Shown: positions 1-11,516, numbered from the stretch's first letter. The stretch: DNA of 64,000 nucleotides from Nereocystis luetkeana (GCA_031213475.1 JARUPZ010000002.1:12224951-12288950), one strand, 5' to 3'. Translations and numbers: made by a program. Notes: generated by a model from the letters alone, not told the origin.

Positions 1-1205
1 CGTGCGTGGGCGCCATCTTGGCCCTGTCGTTTGTCTTCTTGGGTTGACCGAATTTGTCTGAATTTTTCGGTATATCGAAGATCGACCGTTTCGGAGATGT
101 GAAGGAAGGTCATCTCTTTGAGGGGTATAGTTTTGGCGGGGGGTGGGGGGTCGAAAGCTCTCACGGTGGGGACAATAACCCCCACCTCAAGCTTTCCTGT
201 CTTGCCTCATTGCCTCAGACTTGAGTAGGTCTCCACTCCGACTGACCTAGTGCGTTGTGTTTGGCGTCGCAACTCGACAAGCAGTTGAAGGGGAGCGAAC
301 CCTCAATTTTTCTTGTGTCGCATTTTCTTGGCTGAACTAGTACTACCACCAAGCGGGGTGCCGTGGGAGCATTCCTGTTAGTGCCTCCAACGCAGGTAAT
401 TGTTGTATATACGAAGTACAAGCGATACACCGAGTTTATGCGCAGGCCACTGTGATGCGAGCGAACTCGCGGGGATTCATGAGGCAGCCCGATCTTGAGT
501 GGGTTGCTCGGACCGAGCATTTGGTTGTGCTCACACCAGGACGACATTGTTTACCGTCCGACACAGCAAACGATGTTGTCAAGTGCACAAGACGCCCCTT
601 CTGCGTTGTTTTCGATGGCAAGTTCAAGCCTGTATCATATCAAAACGAGCACAGCAGGTGCTAACAGATAACATCAGAATGAACGACCACATTACTGTAG
701 GACAATAACTCCAACTTCTCATGTGTGGGCAAACAAGCGTGAACAAAATATAAACCGTTTAGGCAAAAAACAGGCCCTGAGGAAATATTGCTGTTTCTCT
801 CGCATGTGGTTGGTTATTGTGCGGTCTCCCCGCTCCTTTTCTCTGTATGCATGCGCCAGCAGCGGGGACGCGTTCACGGGCGCGGCTGAAATAGCGTGCC
901 TCCTCCTCCTCCCCTGCACAACGGGTGGCCCAACCGAACCGAAACCGAATCGAAGGGCGACATACATCTTATCATAGGTGGTTTGAACTTCAAGCTTAGC
1001 TGAGTCCGTCTGCTGTTTCTACTGTTGTAAAACTAGAATACGATTACGGAAGCGTGAATTCCTTCCACACCAACTGCAAACAAGGCCAGTGGAGGCCCCG
1101 ATGCGTCCACTATATATCCGTGTACAGCCTGACTCTAAAAAGTTGCAAGCAAGAACACGCAAAACTCCTCCACTGGGGGAGCCCAGATCCTAAAACCAAC
1201 TACCG
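1..1205. other. No gene recognised
   Basis: Several short open frames exist on both strands but none shows a family motif, a convincing start context or splice signals. Nothing repeated elsewhere in the window was recognised here. It lies downstream of the kinase gene's 3' end. Confidence 0.5.
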
Positions 1206-1210
1206 GACAA

Positions 1211-1434
1211 CGGCCCATTTACACGTGCATTACCTCGACTAAACTAAGGTACAAGAGGGATCGAGAATCTTAATTCGGTTACCCGATGCGATGTCGGACT
1301 ATATTGAGAATGCCTAAACTGCGTCCATTTACACGTGCATTACTTTGACTAAAAAAGAGTGCAAGAGGGATCGAGAGTCTTGATCCGTCCGTGTCACGCG
1401 ATATCGGACAATATTGAGAATGCCTAGAATGCCC
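1211..1434. repeat. Imperfect tandem duplication, about 114-bp unit
   Basis: Two adjacent copies (about 1211-1320 and 1325-1434) share the blocks CCATTTACACGTGCATTAC, AAGAGGGATCGAGA and ATATTGAGAATGCCTA in the same order and spacing. The copies are diverged, so the duplication is not recent. No coding content is seen. Confidence 0.75.
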
Positions 1435-1917
1435 GCTCAATCATACATTGAGAATTGCCTATAACGGTCTGGTTGACTTGATAACAACGCGACCCTAAAC
1501 ACCGCATGCGGTAGCCCCGTGGCACGGAGGGTGCGCTATCTGACGCCAACATCGAGCACGTAAAAAAACGCAGGCAGGGAGCGAGCAGGACCGAAATAAG
1601 CTAGCAATCGCGATCAGGTTGCGTCTATCTAAAAAATAACGGCGAAATACAGACAGATCGGACAGACGCGCACAGATATGGGAGGACGCCAACAACTATA
1701 AATAACATGCAGCCAATAAGACAACTTTACAAAACAAAATCCCCCTAACAACACCTTCACGACAACGGCGCAGCTCGAGCCGACGAGGAGTAGTTTATGT
1801 ATATACCCCTAACGCAGCGAGCAGCGACCACCGTCAAACACGGCTCGTCATGAGGGTATATACATCGAATCCCGGGTTTTTCTTGCGCGACCTCACGCAG
1901 CAAGATATCGCCCCCCC

Positions 1918-2245
1918 CGTCTATGGTCATACGACTACGGCCATGCATGATATCGAGTCCCCCCCCCCCCCCCTCCCGATACACACCAGAAAACAAATAA
2001 ATTAATCGACGCTGTCATCCACATGCAAGAAAATCCGCCTCTAAAGCGGGTTCTTCGTAAGGTGCAGCTGACCCTTCATGCGACTCGCCTAACACCTCAC
2101 GGCGCTTCGCGCTTGTGCAAGCAATGTTTGCCTGGTCGGTGAAAACCCGACGTGCTCCGTCCCGCATGGTAGGGATGCGAGGGTCTACGGTCATACGACT
2201 ACGGCCATGCATATAATCAAGAGTACCCCCTCCCCCACCGATAGG
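1918..2245. repeat. Dispersed repeat F with flanking short duplication
   Basis: The block at about 2018-2172 is related to 29036-29190, sharing GTGCAGCT, AACACCTCA, GGCGCT and a CTGCCTGGT-like block in order. It is flanked by two copies of CATACGACTACGGCCATGCAT (about 1926 and 2190), each followed by a long C-rich run. The 29 kb copy contains GGATCAAATCC, which resembles a pol III B box, so a tRNA-derived origin is possible but unproven. Confidence 0.5.
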
Positions 2246-2525
2246 ACAGCATCGCATCTTGTAATTCAAAGTATGGAGTACAACCTTCCACCCGCTGCAC
2301 ATACAGCAGCAGCACACTCTATACCTCGGACTGCGTACATGTTGACTCAATCAAAACCAATGCAGCCGCCGAAACACCTTTCGCCGCCAACACAACACAT
2401 ATACGGCGGCGGCAACGGAGGGACGGACGGACGCACAGGGACATGTTTGAGGGGGGGGGGGGGCAGGGCACAGTAGTGTTGCCGTTCTGAGCTGGCGGGG
2501 GGGGGGGGTGGGGGGTACATATTAT

Positions 2526-2864
2526 TTACCACCACATTGGCGAGCCACCCCCCTCCACATAGATCTGCCGTAAAATGTCCCGCGCCTCCGCGATGAAAGG
2601 CCTGCGATCCGGTTCCCCGTGCCAGCACGACTGCAGGAGGCTTACGAGGCGCGGTGGCCACCGCGGGTCTAAGGGCGGCCTCAGACCTCCGACAATGACT
2701 TCTCGGTAGTGATCCGCCACGCTCATCCCCGCAAACGGCTTGCGGAGCGTGCAGATCTCCCACAGAACCACCGCGAAGGAGTAGACGTCCACCTTCTCGT
2801 TGTACGGAAGACCGTGACAGACCTCCGGCGCCATGAAGCGCTTGCTGCCTGCCATGCCCGACAT
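2526..2864 (-). other. Kinase exon 3 (activation segment to C-terminus)
   Basis: 339 nt including TAA. The acceptor is TTTTCGCAAG, and the exon opens in phase 0 with MSGMAGSKRFMAPE, the typical TKL activation-loop end. It carries APE, DVYSF, CWHGEPDRRP and a short tail ending MWW. The first codon is an ATG but it is internal, not a start. Confidence 0.88.
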
Positions 2865-5800
2865 CTTGCGAAAACGAGCGACAGACAGGAGGACAGACGC
2901 CGCAGCGGAAGATTATGACGGGAAAAAAAAAAAACAACTACCAAAAAAGGACGGGGGGCGAGAGGTGACTTCTCTCTCTTCATGTTTTTTCTTTTTCTTC
3001 CCTTTCCCTTTTTGTTTGTTCCGTTTGGTCATCCTGTTTTTTTCGGTGTGTCCCTGTATCGCCTTTTCCCGTTTTGTCTTTGTTTTTTGCTCGCTTCCTT
3101 GTTCTCTGGTTGGTGGCGGATTCTGTCTTTTTAAGCTCTTAGCTCGATGACACACCCTCCCGCGTTGTTTGCGAGTCTGCGTAGTAACTTGATTGATAGT
3201 CTGAGGTATTCGATCTGTTGCGGTTGTTTATTACGGGGGACCATAGTTAATAGGACCAAATACTGTTAGTAAAAATGGTTAAATATATAGGTTTTTATGT
3301 ATACCATACGCCCTATTAACTATGGTCCCCCGCAATAGTATGTATGTTGTAGTTTTATTATCACTTTTTTCAATGTTTTCCTCCTGAGGCATTTATTTGC
3401 CTGTGAGGTGGTGTTCTACTCCAGAGATAATGGAGCCTGTCCTGTGACGAAGGACTGCATTGCGGCGATGAGTTAATCCATCTAGAACCGCAGTCCCGTT
3501 TTGGGGACAGACCAGTCCAATTTCAAGTGTTTTATCCCCAAAACGGGACTGCGGTCCTAAAGGGGTTAATTCCAGGACAACATCAACAACATGTACCCTG
3601 CTTTACCGCAGCTGCTGTGAATTGTGCCTGGATCCTCTGTAGTTACGCGGATTTGCTTTGGAGCTATTGTCGTAATATTAATAGTCGTTGTTTCATCATA
3701 CGTATATATTATACCAGATACAATACAAGATCACAGCGCGGATATTAAGCTAATGTATCAAACGAGTAGTATGATACGCGTACGAACGGTATGTAGGAGA
3801 TTTTTTGTTTTCCAGATCAAAACGGCGAAGTGCGAGGAACCTGAAGTTTTTTTTGTGTTTGGGACGGGGGAGAAGGGAACCGACTGGAAGGGAGTGGTAA
3901 CGAGAGCACGTGTGAAGGAACGGGCCGATTGGGATAAGGCGATGGGGCGCCCATGGAGAACGGCAGCAGGATGGCAGACGGAGACCCAGGACCGGCGCGC
4001 ACACCATCACGAAAGCAGCGCAGCAGTCATCGTTTTTTTCTGAAATTTGTTTTTTACGAGGCAGTAGTAGGATGTACCTGTTACTTTATACTCACTGGCC
4101 TTTGTAGTGTGGGCGAGTTGTATAACTGGTACTCTTTCTAGTCATGTCCCCCGTGGCTTGGTAGGTGGTTCGCGTGCCTATCAAGATCAATTTCGTGGGT
4201 TCGAGTCTCACCGAGTGCATGCTCGTGGGGACTTGTTCTTGCATAAAAATCGATTGGCGGAAAGCGCGAGAGCGCGAGATAGCTACGTTCAATGAAAATC
4301 GACGAGCAGTGGGAATGCTGAACCCTACGCGCTACAAAACAAAAAGCACGTACCGGGGGTAGGAGGGACGACACCTGTGACCACGGCTTGTCCAGAAGAT
4401 CGCTGAGGGTAAAACCTCCTACGAGTTTGGCTGGAAACTAAGAGTCACGATGAAAAAAAAAAAAAAAAAATGGGGAATGACCCCCGCAATTTGTCAGGGA
4501 CGTGGTCTCATAGCTGTGCTGCATCTTTTGTCAGTCCGGGAAGACATGGAGATCGTTGATATTCGTATTATGGTGGTTTTGGTTCGATTGCTCTTTTTCA
4601 CTACATGTCCGCGACCCCAGACAGCAGGTATGTTCCTCTCTGTCTTCACGTCTACCGTGGGTTTCATACGGTGTAAGCAGCACTCCAGACAGAAACGACT
4701 GTACTCAGTAGCCACGAGTCCGTTAGTTGTGAGAACGGGGGGGACTCTATGCTGCAGTTGAGAGGATACCCGCGGCCATGCTACTGATTGTAGCATGCTT
4801 GGTCTCGTGTACTTTTAAGTGGAAAGCGTGCTTCCCGGCCGAATTTGAACTTTTATGGTTTTCCGGGTCTTCCTCCGAGGGCTCCAGCACCTTATTAATA
4901 GTGTAAACCACAGACTCCTTGATTCGATCGCAGTTGACGTGAGAACAACAATACATCTTATACGATACAAAAGCAGAAAATATGATGCGATACGATACGA
5001 GTACCAGAAGAATTTTGACTGTTATGGTTTTCCGGATCTTCCTACGAGGGCTCCAGCACCTTATTAATAGTGGAACCACGGACTCCTTGATTCGATCGTA
5101 GTTGACGTGAGAACAACAATACATACATATACGATACAAAAGCAGAGAAAATGATACGATACGATACGAGTGCCAGAAGTAGATGGCAACATATCGCAAA
5201 AAAAGTAACCGACGGTCACCATTAATACCAGGTACCAATGCTGTTACTCGTACGGTACAGCAGTACGAGTATCCTGTTTGCCTTTCGATTTACCGCTTGC
5301 AGTTAGCGTTCCACAGGTCGGCTTGATATCTTTGCGCTCAGACACTGCATCAGGCTATCCGCACACATGATGAACAAGGCGCCTATCACCTACGCCGGGA
5401 CGGTGCTGTTCTGGTCGTTGTTGTGATGCTGCGGTTGTCTTCCTCTATCCAACGACGTCCCGTCCAGAACGCAGAACACCCAGCAGTCGGAATCCATTCA
5501 GGAACACCCTCTGGGTACGCAGATGTCCTTGGTTATTGGGATACATTCGCAGCTATTATTAGTGTACTCGTACGTCTATGTACCGTACCGTATATACCGC
5601 CGTATTCGACACACCGAACACACAACAACGAGCAGAGAACTGACCAGCAAAACAAACAGGGGGAGGGGGGAGGTTCTCACCTGATACTTGTCCGTGTTCC
5701 TGTCACGGACCTCTTGAAGCACGGATAGCCCCAGGTCGAAGACCTTGACGTGCCCCAAGGCACACAGCCCGATATTAGTCGGCTTCAAGTCACTGGGGAG

Positions 5801-8800
5801 GGAACGACACAAACAAAATACACAAAAAAACAGGCACAACAAAGAAACGGCAGGCAGAAACAAGCGGGAGGAGATATGGAATTCAGCGAGTTGTTGTTGT
5901 TGTTGCTGTTCTCACAATAACTCATCGCCACAATACAATGCAGTCCGTGGTCGCAGGCAGGACAGGCTCCAATAACTCTGGAGTGGAAGAAAAGGCAAAA
6001 ACAAAAAAGACAAGCATTCGCATTCCACCACTAAGGACACCAGGGAAGCAAATACGTCTTTTGTGTCAATGTGTTTAATCAAGTGGAACTGGAAACCCGT
6101 CGGTACCACTGTATCAATAGCTACCGGTAGGAGGTTTTACCCTCAGCGATCTTCTGGACAGGCCGTGGTCACAGGTGTCGTCCCTTCTCCCCAAAGGTAC
6201 GTGCCTTCATTTTTATCACATAGGGTTCAGCATTCCCACTGCTATTCGATTTTTCTCGAATGCTGTTACTAATAACTCACGCTCTCCTCGCGCTTTCTTG
6301 TAAAAAACTAATTAATACTGTACGAGAGAAAAAGTCCCGATGATACCTGGTATGATTTTTCACTCGGTGACACTACCAGTAGAACCTTCGTACCAAATTG
6401 ATCTTCGCAGGCACGCGGACCACCCACGAATCCCCCGGGGATGCTACAGCTTTTTTTTTGTACTATAAATATTAACATTTGATGTGACTACAGCAGTATA
6501 TTTCTTCTCTGGGGTGTTCTTCCGCTACAGTTTTGGAAGCCAGCCGTGTGACCAACGGACTCAATATTTTGGACATGAGTTATTAGTGGGACAAAGCACA
6601 AAAAAAAAACTCGTATAATATCAGTACTACTAATACTATTAATAGTACTGCTGTGTACCGTGTACCAAGGCACCTACAGCAGTCAGTAGTTTCACCAGCA
6701 TACCAGGTATTGATATTGAGAGTATGTACCTGGTACCTGGTACCTGGTATCAGTTAATCGTTAACCCCTTTGGGACTGCAGCCCCGTTTTGGGGACAAAC
6801 TACTTGAAAATTGAGTGGATTGTCCCAAAACGGGAGGGATCAAGCGCAAAAAAACAAACAAGAAAGGAAGACAAAGGAAGACCACGTTCGAACCAGCTGC
6901 ACCAGTTGGCGGCACGAGTAGCATAGGCATGTTCTACTTCCTATTAATAGTCGGCCTGGTGCCTTGCTACCCTGTCTGCCATCTCCTTCCTACTTTCGTC
7001 CTCCGCAGTTTCCTTTCTACCCCTCCTGTTACCCCCCCTACTCGCATTCCCTTGGTCGGGTTTTCTGTACTCCTCCTGTTACCCCCCCTCCCCCCATTCC
7101 CTTGGACACCACCCACGGCGGATGCGCAGCGCTGCCTACTCAGCTCAGCCTCATCCTCGTGCCACCTCACCATTAACCGTTCGGCTGCTTCGAACCGTTC
7201 GGCTGCTTCGAGGAACCCCCGGTACCACTTCCCCGCCTTTTCATGTTTTTAGCTGCAGTGGACCACAGCGCGGTCTCAACTCCAAACACCAAGGGGGCTT
7301 AGAATAATCAGCACGAACACCGGGTGTACTGATGAAGCTGGGTAGAAACGACGATTTAATGTGAAGACAGCACACACAACCGTAGTGTACTGTTCATTAA
7401 TAGTAGTATTAATAATACTAAAATAGTATTAATAGTAATAGTATCGACGCGTGCCGCGCACAACACCGTATTTCCAACCAAACGACCCCACGGCACACCA
7501 ACCAACCAGGTGTCGGTTAGGGATATAGTGCTCGAGTTCCGGGTCGGGGTGGTGGCCGCCGTTGGCCGCCGTTAGTCGCAAGCGAAAAAAATCGCGCCGT
7601 CGGAAAAATAAAATTCGCCACGTGCAACATACGAAGAACTAGCGGAGCTTCGCCGCGGCGGGCTGACGCCCGCCTGCGGTTTCGCGCATATAGGGAGGAC
7701 AGGAAGGAGCCTTCAGAAAAAAACATGGTTTTACCTCCACCACTGTTGTAGAATGCCTCTCCCATCTGCATACCAGGTACGATACGTACTCGTACATACG
7801 ACGAGTACGGGTAATGCTATGTGCTACCTATGGCACGCGCTCTACATGTAGTTTTGCAAAAAAGTGCTCGTACGAAGAGATCTATATATATCTATATGTT
7901 GGCAGAAGAAAAAGCACGAAAATTTGAACTCACAGCTGACGTGCTTTTGTAGTTTTTTATTAAACATACCAGATAACTACTACCGGGTACGTACGTATTA
8001 ATACTCCAGAGTATTATACATACCAGGTATCATACGAGTGTGCCGCGAATTAAAAAGTTTGTTGACGTGGGCGGTTATTATTGGGTTCTTTGTTTGACCA
8101 TCTGGTAACGGCAAAGAGGGGGATTAATTGAATGATACCAACACATAAGCAGTAAAGCCAACGCCGCACACATAAAAAGGGACTGCTGTTCAAACATGTC
8201 GGGAGACAGCACTTTTACCCCTTGACAAGACACCGTCGAGGCAGTTGTCTCGACACAGCCTTGACAGCCAAAACCCGGGGACGCTAAGAAAAATCCGCGT
8301 TGCTCCGGAAATGCCTGAAAATATTGTCGAAGGTAGTGTGATTTCCTGCATTTTTACTTTTTTCGGCATTTATTTTGATACATTTTCGAGTTCGATCTGC
8401 ATAGAATCTCAATATTTTAAAATAAGGCCCATCTACGTAGGTAAAACGAGTAAAACAGCAGCACCTGAACCGTGAACATAAAATTAGGGGTTTCCACATA
8501 TCTATGTAATGAGGGCCTTACTGCCAAGGGGCGTAGGGGACATTTGTCTACGTAGACAGATGCAGTTTGCCTTGACAGAGAGCCTTGACAGCCGGACAGC
8601 TTGACATTGACATGCCTCCTGACATCTTTGCTGACTGTTTGACGTACTGCGAAGGGGGGTTGTGCTTCAACAGCAGTAAAAAACAGGACCTTCGTTCGTG
8701 TCAAAACATACGTATACGAGGGAAGAAAAGGCTGAAATCTTCTCGCGATAAAAATGAAGGTACGTACCGTAGCGGGAAGGGGGTAGAGGAGCCTGCTATG

Positions 8801-10829
8801 TGACCCCGGATCTGAGTTACGAGTGGGAAGGAGAGAGAGAAGAAGATGTGCGAAGATAAAAAATGGGAAGAGCAAAAACAAACAAAAAAATGACGACAAG
8901 TACTCTCTGTATGACCAGTATGATACGGGTACGTATCATATAAAAATATAAAAATATGATACCAGCTGATGATACCGGTACATAGCGATCGATACGGTAC
9001 GTTTGATCCAACGCTGAAATCTGGAATCCATTCATTCGTGCGACATCTCCGGGCACCTCCACGAGCAGAGAGCAGACCATAAAGCATCCAACGACGTCGT
9101 GTGTCCCATGTATTACATTTAATTTACAGGGAGTATGAAGCAACCGTCGTTTTGACTGCAATGGCAATGCACCCCGTTTCTGGATAATAAAGTACCTGGC
9201 ACTCAAATGTGACCTGTAGTTATTAAATAGTTGGAGAGTACGTACGAGTATTCAAATGAGAAGCTCAGCGATTATACAAAAATCGAGTATAAAAATAATA
9301 CGAATGTATCAGTTCAATCAGTCCAAGTCACAAAAGTTCCACGTATTTTTTATACCACCTACTGCTATTAATAATAGTAGTTCGTACACAGAGTACTTGG
9401 TACGATATACCTGGTACACTTTTAGATTCCCAGACTAACTCGTATATAGGAGGTTTTACTACCCTCGACGACCTTCTGGACAAGCCGTGGTCACAGATGT
9501 CGCCCCTTCTCCCCCCCGGCACGTGCCCTCATTTTTTTGTCGCATGCGAGGGGTTGAACATCCCCACGGCTCGTCGATTTCGAGACTTCCTGCACGTGCA
9601 CGTGAATATTTTTTATATACCGGAGTATGAAAAATACGCAACAGAGAACCCAAAAGGCGGCCCAAAAAGGCGGCATCTTTCGTCTTTCATCAGGCAAACG
9701 ACGCGCCAAAGAAAAAAGAAACACGTATATACAGACGTACAGCAATAATAATAATACCAGGTATAGATCGCAAGGCCGATGCCAGGCTGCTGCTGCTGCT
9801 GTGTTTTACGATGCAAGAACGGACGCCGACGGACTGCTGTGTATATATAGCTCGTGTAACCTCGTGCAACCGAAGGCTAACGCACGCACGTGTGTCCGCC
9901 CCGCTGTGCTTCCCTCTGCCGTCCTCCCCCTCTCGCAAAACTCACCGGTGCAGGACGAACCCTCCCGGGACAGCCTCATTGTGGAGGAAAGAAAGCGCAT
10001 CCGCCAGCTCAAGCGCAACAGGCAGTCTGCCCACAGGATCGCTCCAAACGTCGAACGCCGGCCGGCTGCGCTCCAGCGCCTTGGCCAAGCTTCCGCCGTC
10101 GAGGCGCTCGAGAACCAGGAAGGGCGTCTGTTCTCCCTGCTGCAGGTGGAACCCGGAGCCGTAGGCGTGAGCGATGTTGGGGTGCCCGCCCTGCTCGGAT
10201 ACCCGTTTGTAGATGGCGATTTCTGCGAGTAGGTCGGCGACGGCGCCTTCCGGGCCTTGCGGCTTGGGGACCTTGAGCACGGCCCTCTGGCCGCGGTAGG
10301 TGCAAGAGCAGACCACGCAGAAGCCTCCGTGGTCGAGAGGTGCCACCTCGGACACGTCTGCGAGGGACATGTTCTCGTGGAACGACGTCCTTCGCCGGGT
10401 GGCATCAACTGAAGTAAATGCATCTCCACCCGAGTGCGGGTTACCTCTGTAGTTGTTGATGCCACCACAAGAAGCAGAAGCAGCAGCAGCAGCAGCATGA
10501 TTACCATCATCATCATCATCAGCAGCAGCAGCATTGCCGAAATCCGCCTCCGCTCTGTCGCCGGCGGCGGGCCTGTAGCTTCTCCCCCAGTCTTGCGACA
10601 TGGAGAGGCTGGAGGACCCCGATGTCTGCGATGCCAGGTCTCCGACGCTCTCGCAGTCGTCGCCGAAGTTCCTGGTGGTAGAGATGCTGAGGGATGTGGA
10701 TGTTGTACTTGTCGTCGTGCTGGTGGTGTCGTCCGGTGCCTTGTTGTTGTTGTTGTTGTTGCTGCTGCCTTTGCTACTACTGCTGCTGCTGTAGCCTTGC
10801 TGGAGTTGGCGACTATCAGTACACCCCAT
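2526..10829 (-). CDS. TKL-type protein kinase, three exons, join(10829..9946, 5792..5681, 2864..2526)
   Basis: The spliced product is 444 residues. Residues 1-150 are low complexity (runs of Ser, Asn, Thr, Ala and Asp). The kinase domain follows: a degenerate glycine loop, the ATP-binding lysine at about K186 (VLKVPK), helix-C Glu about E203, HRDLKPTN catalytic loop (D296, K298, N301), DLG at 314-316 in place of the usual DFG, APE at 344-346, and DVYSF around D358. It should phosphorylate Ser/Thr or Tyr residues; the substrate is unknown. The start is the first ATG after an in-frame stop, and the protein begins MGCTDS, which fits an N-myristoylation site with a palmitoylatable Cys3, suggesting membrane attachment. 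Both introns are GT-AG and the reading frame is kept across both junctions: exon 1 ends CACCG and exon 2 begins TGACTTG, giving H-R-D-L. The stop is TAA at 2528-2526. An upstream non-coding exon cannot be excluded. Confidence 0.88.
3229..3337. mobile_element. MITE-1 copy (109 bp)
   Basis: Near-palindromic element with inverted ends TTACGGGGGACCATAGT and an AT-rich centre, flanked by TA. It has no coding capacity. Target TA and length suit a Tc1/mariner-type MITE. This copy ends in GCAATA, so the right end carries one substitution. Confidence 0.88.
3370..3475 (+). mobile_element. LINE-2 3' tail fragment, diverged
   Basis: Resembles the LINE-2 tail at 49015-49080: a GGAGCCTGTCCTG block, then GGACTGCATTG and GAGTTAAT in the same order. 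It is short, 5'-truncated and non-coding. Confidence 0.6.
3481..3569. mobile_element. MITE-2 copy
   Basis: Inverted arms built on CCGCAGTCCCGTTTTGGGGA, ending AAAGGGGTTAA on the right. It belongs to the TTAA-flanked piggyBac-like MITE family; the left TTAA is lost here. Confidence 0.8.
4146..4470 (+). mobile_element. SINE-B, full length, tRNA-derived
   Basis: The head has an A-box-like TGGCTTGGTAGG and a B box GGGTTCGAGTCTCACC, as in pol III-transcribed tRNA-derived SINEs. The body carries the core shared with SINE-A (TTCGATG/TTCAATG, CGACGAG, GCACGTACCG), then CACGGCTTGTCCAGAAG, and ends in an 18-nt A-tract. It lies antisense in kinase intron 2. No clear target duplication was found. Confidence 0.88.
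4853..5190 (+). repeat. Tandem pair of retroelement 3' tails, about 169-bp unit
   Basis: Two direct copies (4853-5021 and 5022-5190) each contain GAGGGCTCCAGCACCTTATT, GACTCCTTGATTCGATCG and GTGAGAACAACAATACAT. Related tails lie at 11517-11610 and 30106-30166, there followed by longer AAC runs. They look like the 3' end of a LINE with an (AAC)n tail. Both copies contain TATTAATAG where the 11.5 kb copy lacks it. Confidence 0.7.
5681..5792 (-). other. Kinase exon 2 (catalytic loop and DLG)
   Basis: 112 nt: one base completing the HRD arginine codon plus 37 codons (DLKPTN through DKYQ). The acceptor is a pyrimidine-rich tract ending CCCCAG and the donor is GTGAGAACC. It carries the catalytic Asp and the metal-binding DLG. 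It is isolated by more than 2.8 kb of repeat-rich intron on each side. Confidence 0.88.
5900..6060 (-). mobile_element. LINE-2 3' tail fragment
   Basis: Starts with a GTT-rich run, then CTCATCGCCACAATACAATG and CAATAACTCTGGAGTGGAAG, matching 23045-23190 and (inverted) 48950-49080. 5'-truncated, non-coding. Confidence 0.75.
6120..6443 (-). mobile_element. SINE-B, diverged
   Basis: Minus-strand copy: GGAGGTTTTACCCTCAGCGA, AGGGTTCAGCATTCCCACTG and CACTCGGTGA mark the tail, body and B-box region. The head region is disrupted by extra TA-bounded words (TACCTGGTA at about 6342 and TACCAGTA at about 6381) absent from other SINE-B copies. Confidence 0.78.
6761..6837. mobile_element. MITE-2 copy, right end lost
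   Basis: Begins TTAACCCCTTTGGGACTGCA and continues through the second arm to AAAACGGGAG, where the LINE-1 tail sequence starts. The right terminus is missing, so the LINE-1 tail arrival or a deletion truncated it. Confidence 0.8.
6838..7306 (-). mobile_element. LINE-1 fragment, RT C-terminus and 3' region, antisense
   Basis: Minus-strand match to 31320-31740 of the reference copy, including the C-terminal RT-ORF segment (KWYRG, TALWS) and the following CTGGTGCAGCTGG-type block. At 6941 it carries CTATTAATAG where all aligned copies read CTAG. A small piece of the LINE-1 terminus (plus sense) follows at 7311-7378. Confidence 0.82.
8713..8890 (+). mobile_element. SINE-A, 5'-truncated
   Basis: Matches the SINE-A body from CGAGGGAAGAAAAGGCTGAA through GTGCGAAGATAA to an A-rich tail. 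The tRNA-like head is missing, as expected for a 5'-truncated retroposed copy. Confidence 0.85.
9436..9582 (-). mobile_element. SINE-B tail fragment
   Basis: Contains AGGAGGTTTTACTACCCTCG, GACAAGCCGTGGTCACAG, CGTGCC and CTCGTCGATTTC in SINE-B antisense order. The tRNA-like head is absent. Confidence 0.78.
9946..10829 (-). other. Kinase exon 1 (N-terminal tail and N-lobe)
   Basis: 884 nt, ending in phase 2 before the donor GTGAGTTTTG. It encodes the membrane-anchor motif, a homopolymer-rich tail and the kinase N-lobe to the His and partial Arg of the HRD motif. The open frame continues upstream to a TAG near 10930, but no ATG occurs before 10829. CAG/CAA/AAC-type trinucleotide runs (10460-10800) encode the Ser, Asn and Ala tracts and probably vary in length between individuals. 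Confidence 0.85.
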
Positions 10830-11040
10830 GAGGAGGTTCTTGTGCAACAACGCGGCAGGGGATCGATTCGGCGCAAACGCCGCCACGGCCTTTACAGAAA
10901 GGGTTTGTTGGTGCGTCTGCGTCGCTTGCTATCTGTCTCTGCTAGCTGGAAGAGATGCACGAGGTGCGCGGTATATTAAAAAAAAGGACTGCTGTTGCTG
11001 TTGTACCACTGACCAGGGGCCCAACAAGTATACCAGGTAG

Positions 11041-11500
11041 CCTGCTTCTTCGGGGGGGGCGAAAAAATGGCTGAATTGAGAGGAAAGACGGGTGAGCCGT
11101 GAAAGTCTCCCGACTCCCTACTCCCGACCCATCGCAAGTAAATGGAATGGATTGCGGCGCTTTCAGCCTTTGGAATCTTCTATCCTGATTCTTCTTGGGT
11201 GGATGCCATCGATTGATTCGTCCGATTCGTCAAGATTATCTGAAAAAAGCAGAAAGGCTGAAAGATATCGAGCGGAAAATGGCCGACGGGACTCGGGCAT
11301 TGTTTCCACGTGAAACTTTACACGAATATTTTGAACATTTTCCTCCTCGTGGTCCCGTAGTTGACCAAATTTGTAATTTATCAAATATTTCGCCCCAAGA
11401 TCTACAGGGAAGTATATTATGATCAAGACATATACTCAGTATTCCAGTATCAAGCTTCGTACCTGGTACCTGGTTTGATATATTTTGAGGCAGACGAATT
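11041..11500 (+). other. Candidate ORF 11195-11422, unrecognised
   Basis: The frame encodes a charged stretch around KKAERLKDIERKMADG followed by an FPPRGPVVDQ segment that reads like protein. The frame opens at a TTG, not an ATG, and no splice sites were confirmed. Overlapping frames on both strands are also open, so it may be chance. It lies upstream of and divergent from the kinase gene. Confidence 0.22.
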
Positions 11501-11516
11501 TTCGTTTTTTTTTTGT

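Larger units (their letters stand above)
2865..5680 (-). other. Kinase intron 2, repeat-filled
   Basis: 2.8 kb GT-AG intron. It contains a MITE-1 copy, a LINE-2-like fragment (about 3370-3475), a MITE-2 copy, a full SINE-B in antisense to the gene, and a tandem pair of retroelement tails (4853-5190). The remainder, including an open frame near 3624-4043, shows no recognisable coding content. Confidence 0.8.
5793..9945 (-). other. Kinase intron 1, repeat-filled
   Basis: 4.15 kb GT-AG intron. It holds a LINE-2 tail fragment (5906-6060), two SINE-B copies in the gene's sense, a MITE-2 cut by a LINE-1 tail (6761-7306), and a 5'-truncated SINE-A (8713-8890). Stretches 7380-8700 and 8900-9435 are AT-rich, dense in TACC(A/T)GGTA-, TACGAGTA- and TATTAATA-type words, and show no gene. 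Confidence 0.8.

Noticed and set aside
3624-4043. 139-residue ORF inside kinase intron 2
   Set aside because: Composition is unconvincing, and it lies within an intron whose borders are confirmed by frame continuity.
10434-10979. Plus-strand ORF opposite kinase exon 1
   Set aside because: It is the antisense of the trinucleotide-rich, spliced kinase exon and shows homopolymers only.
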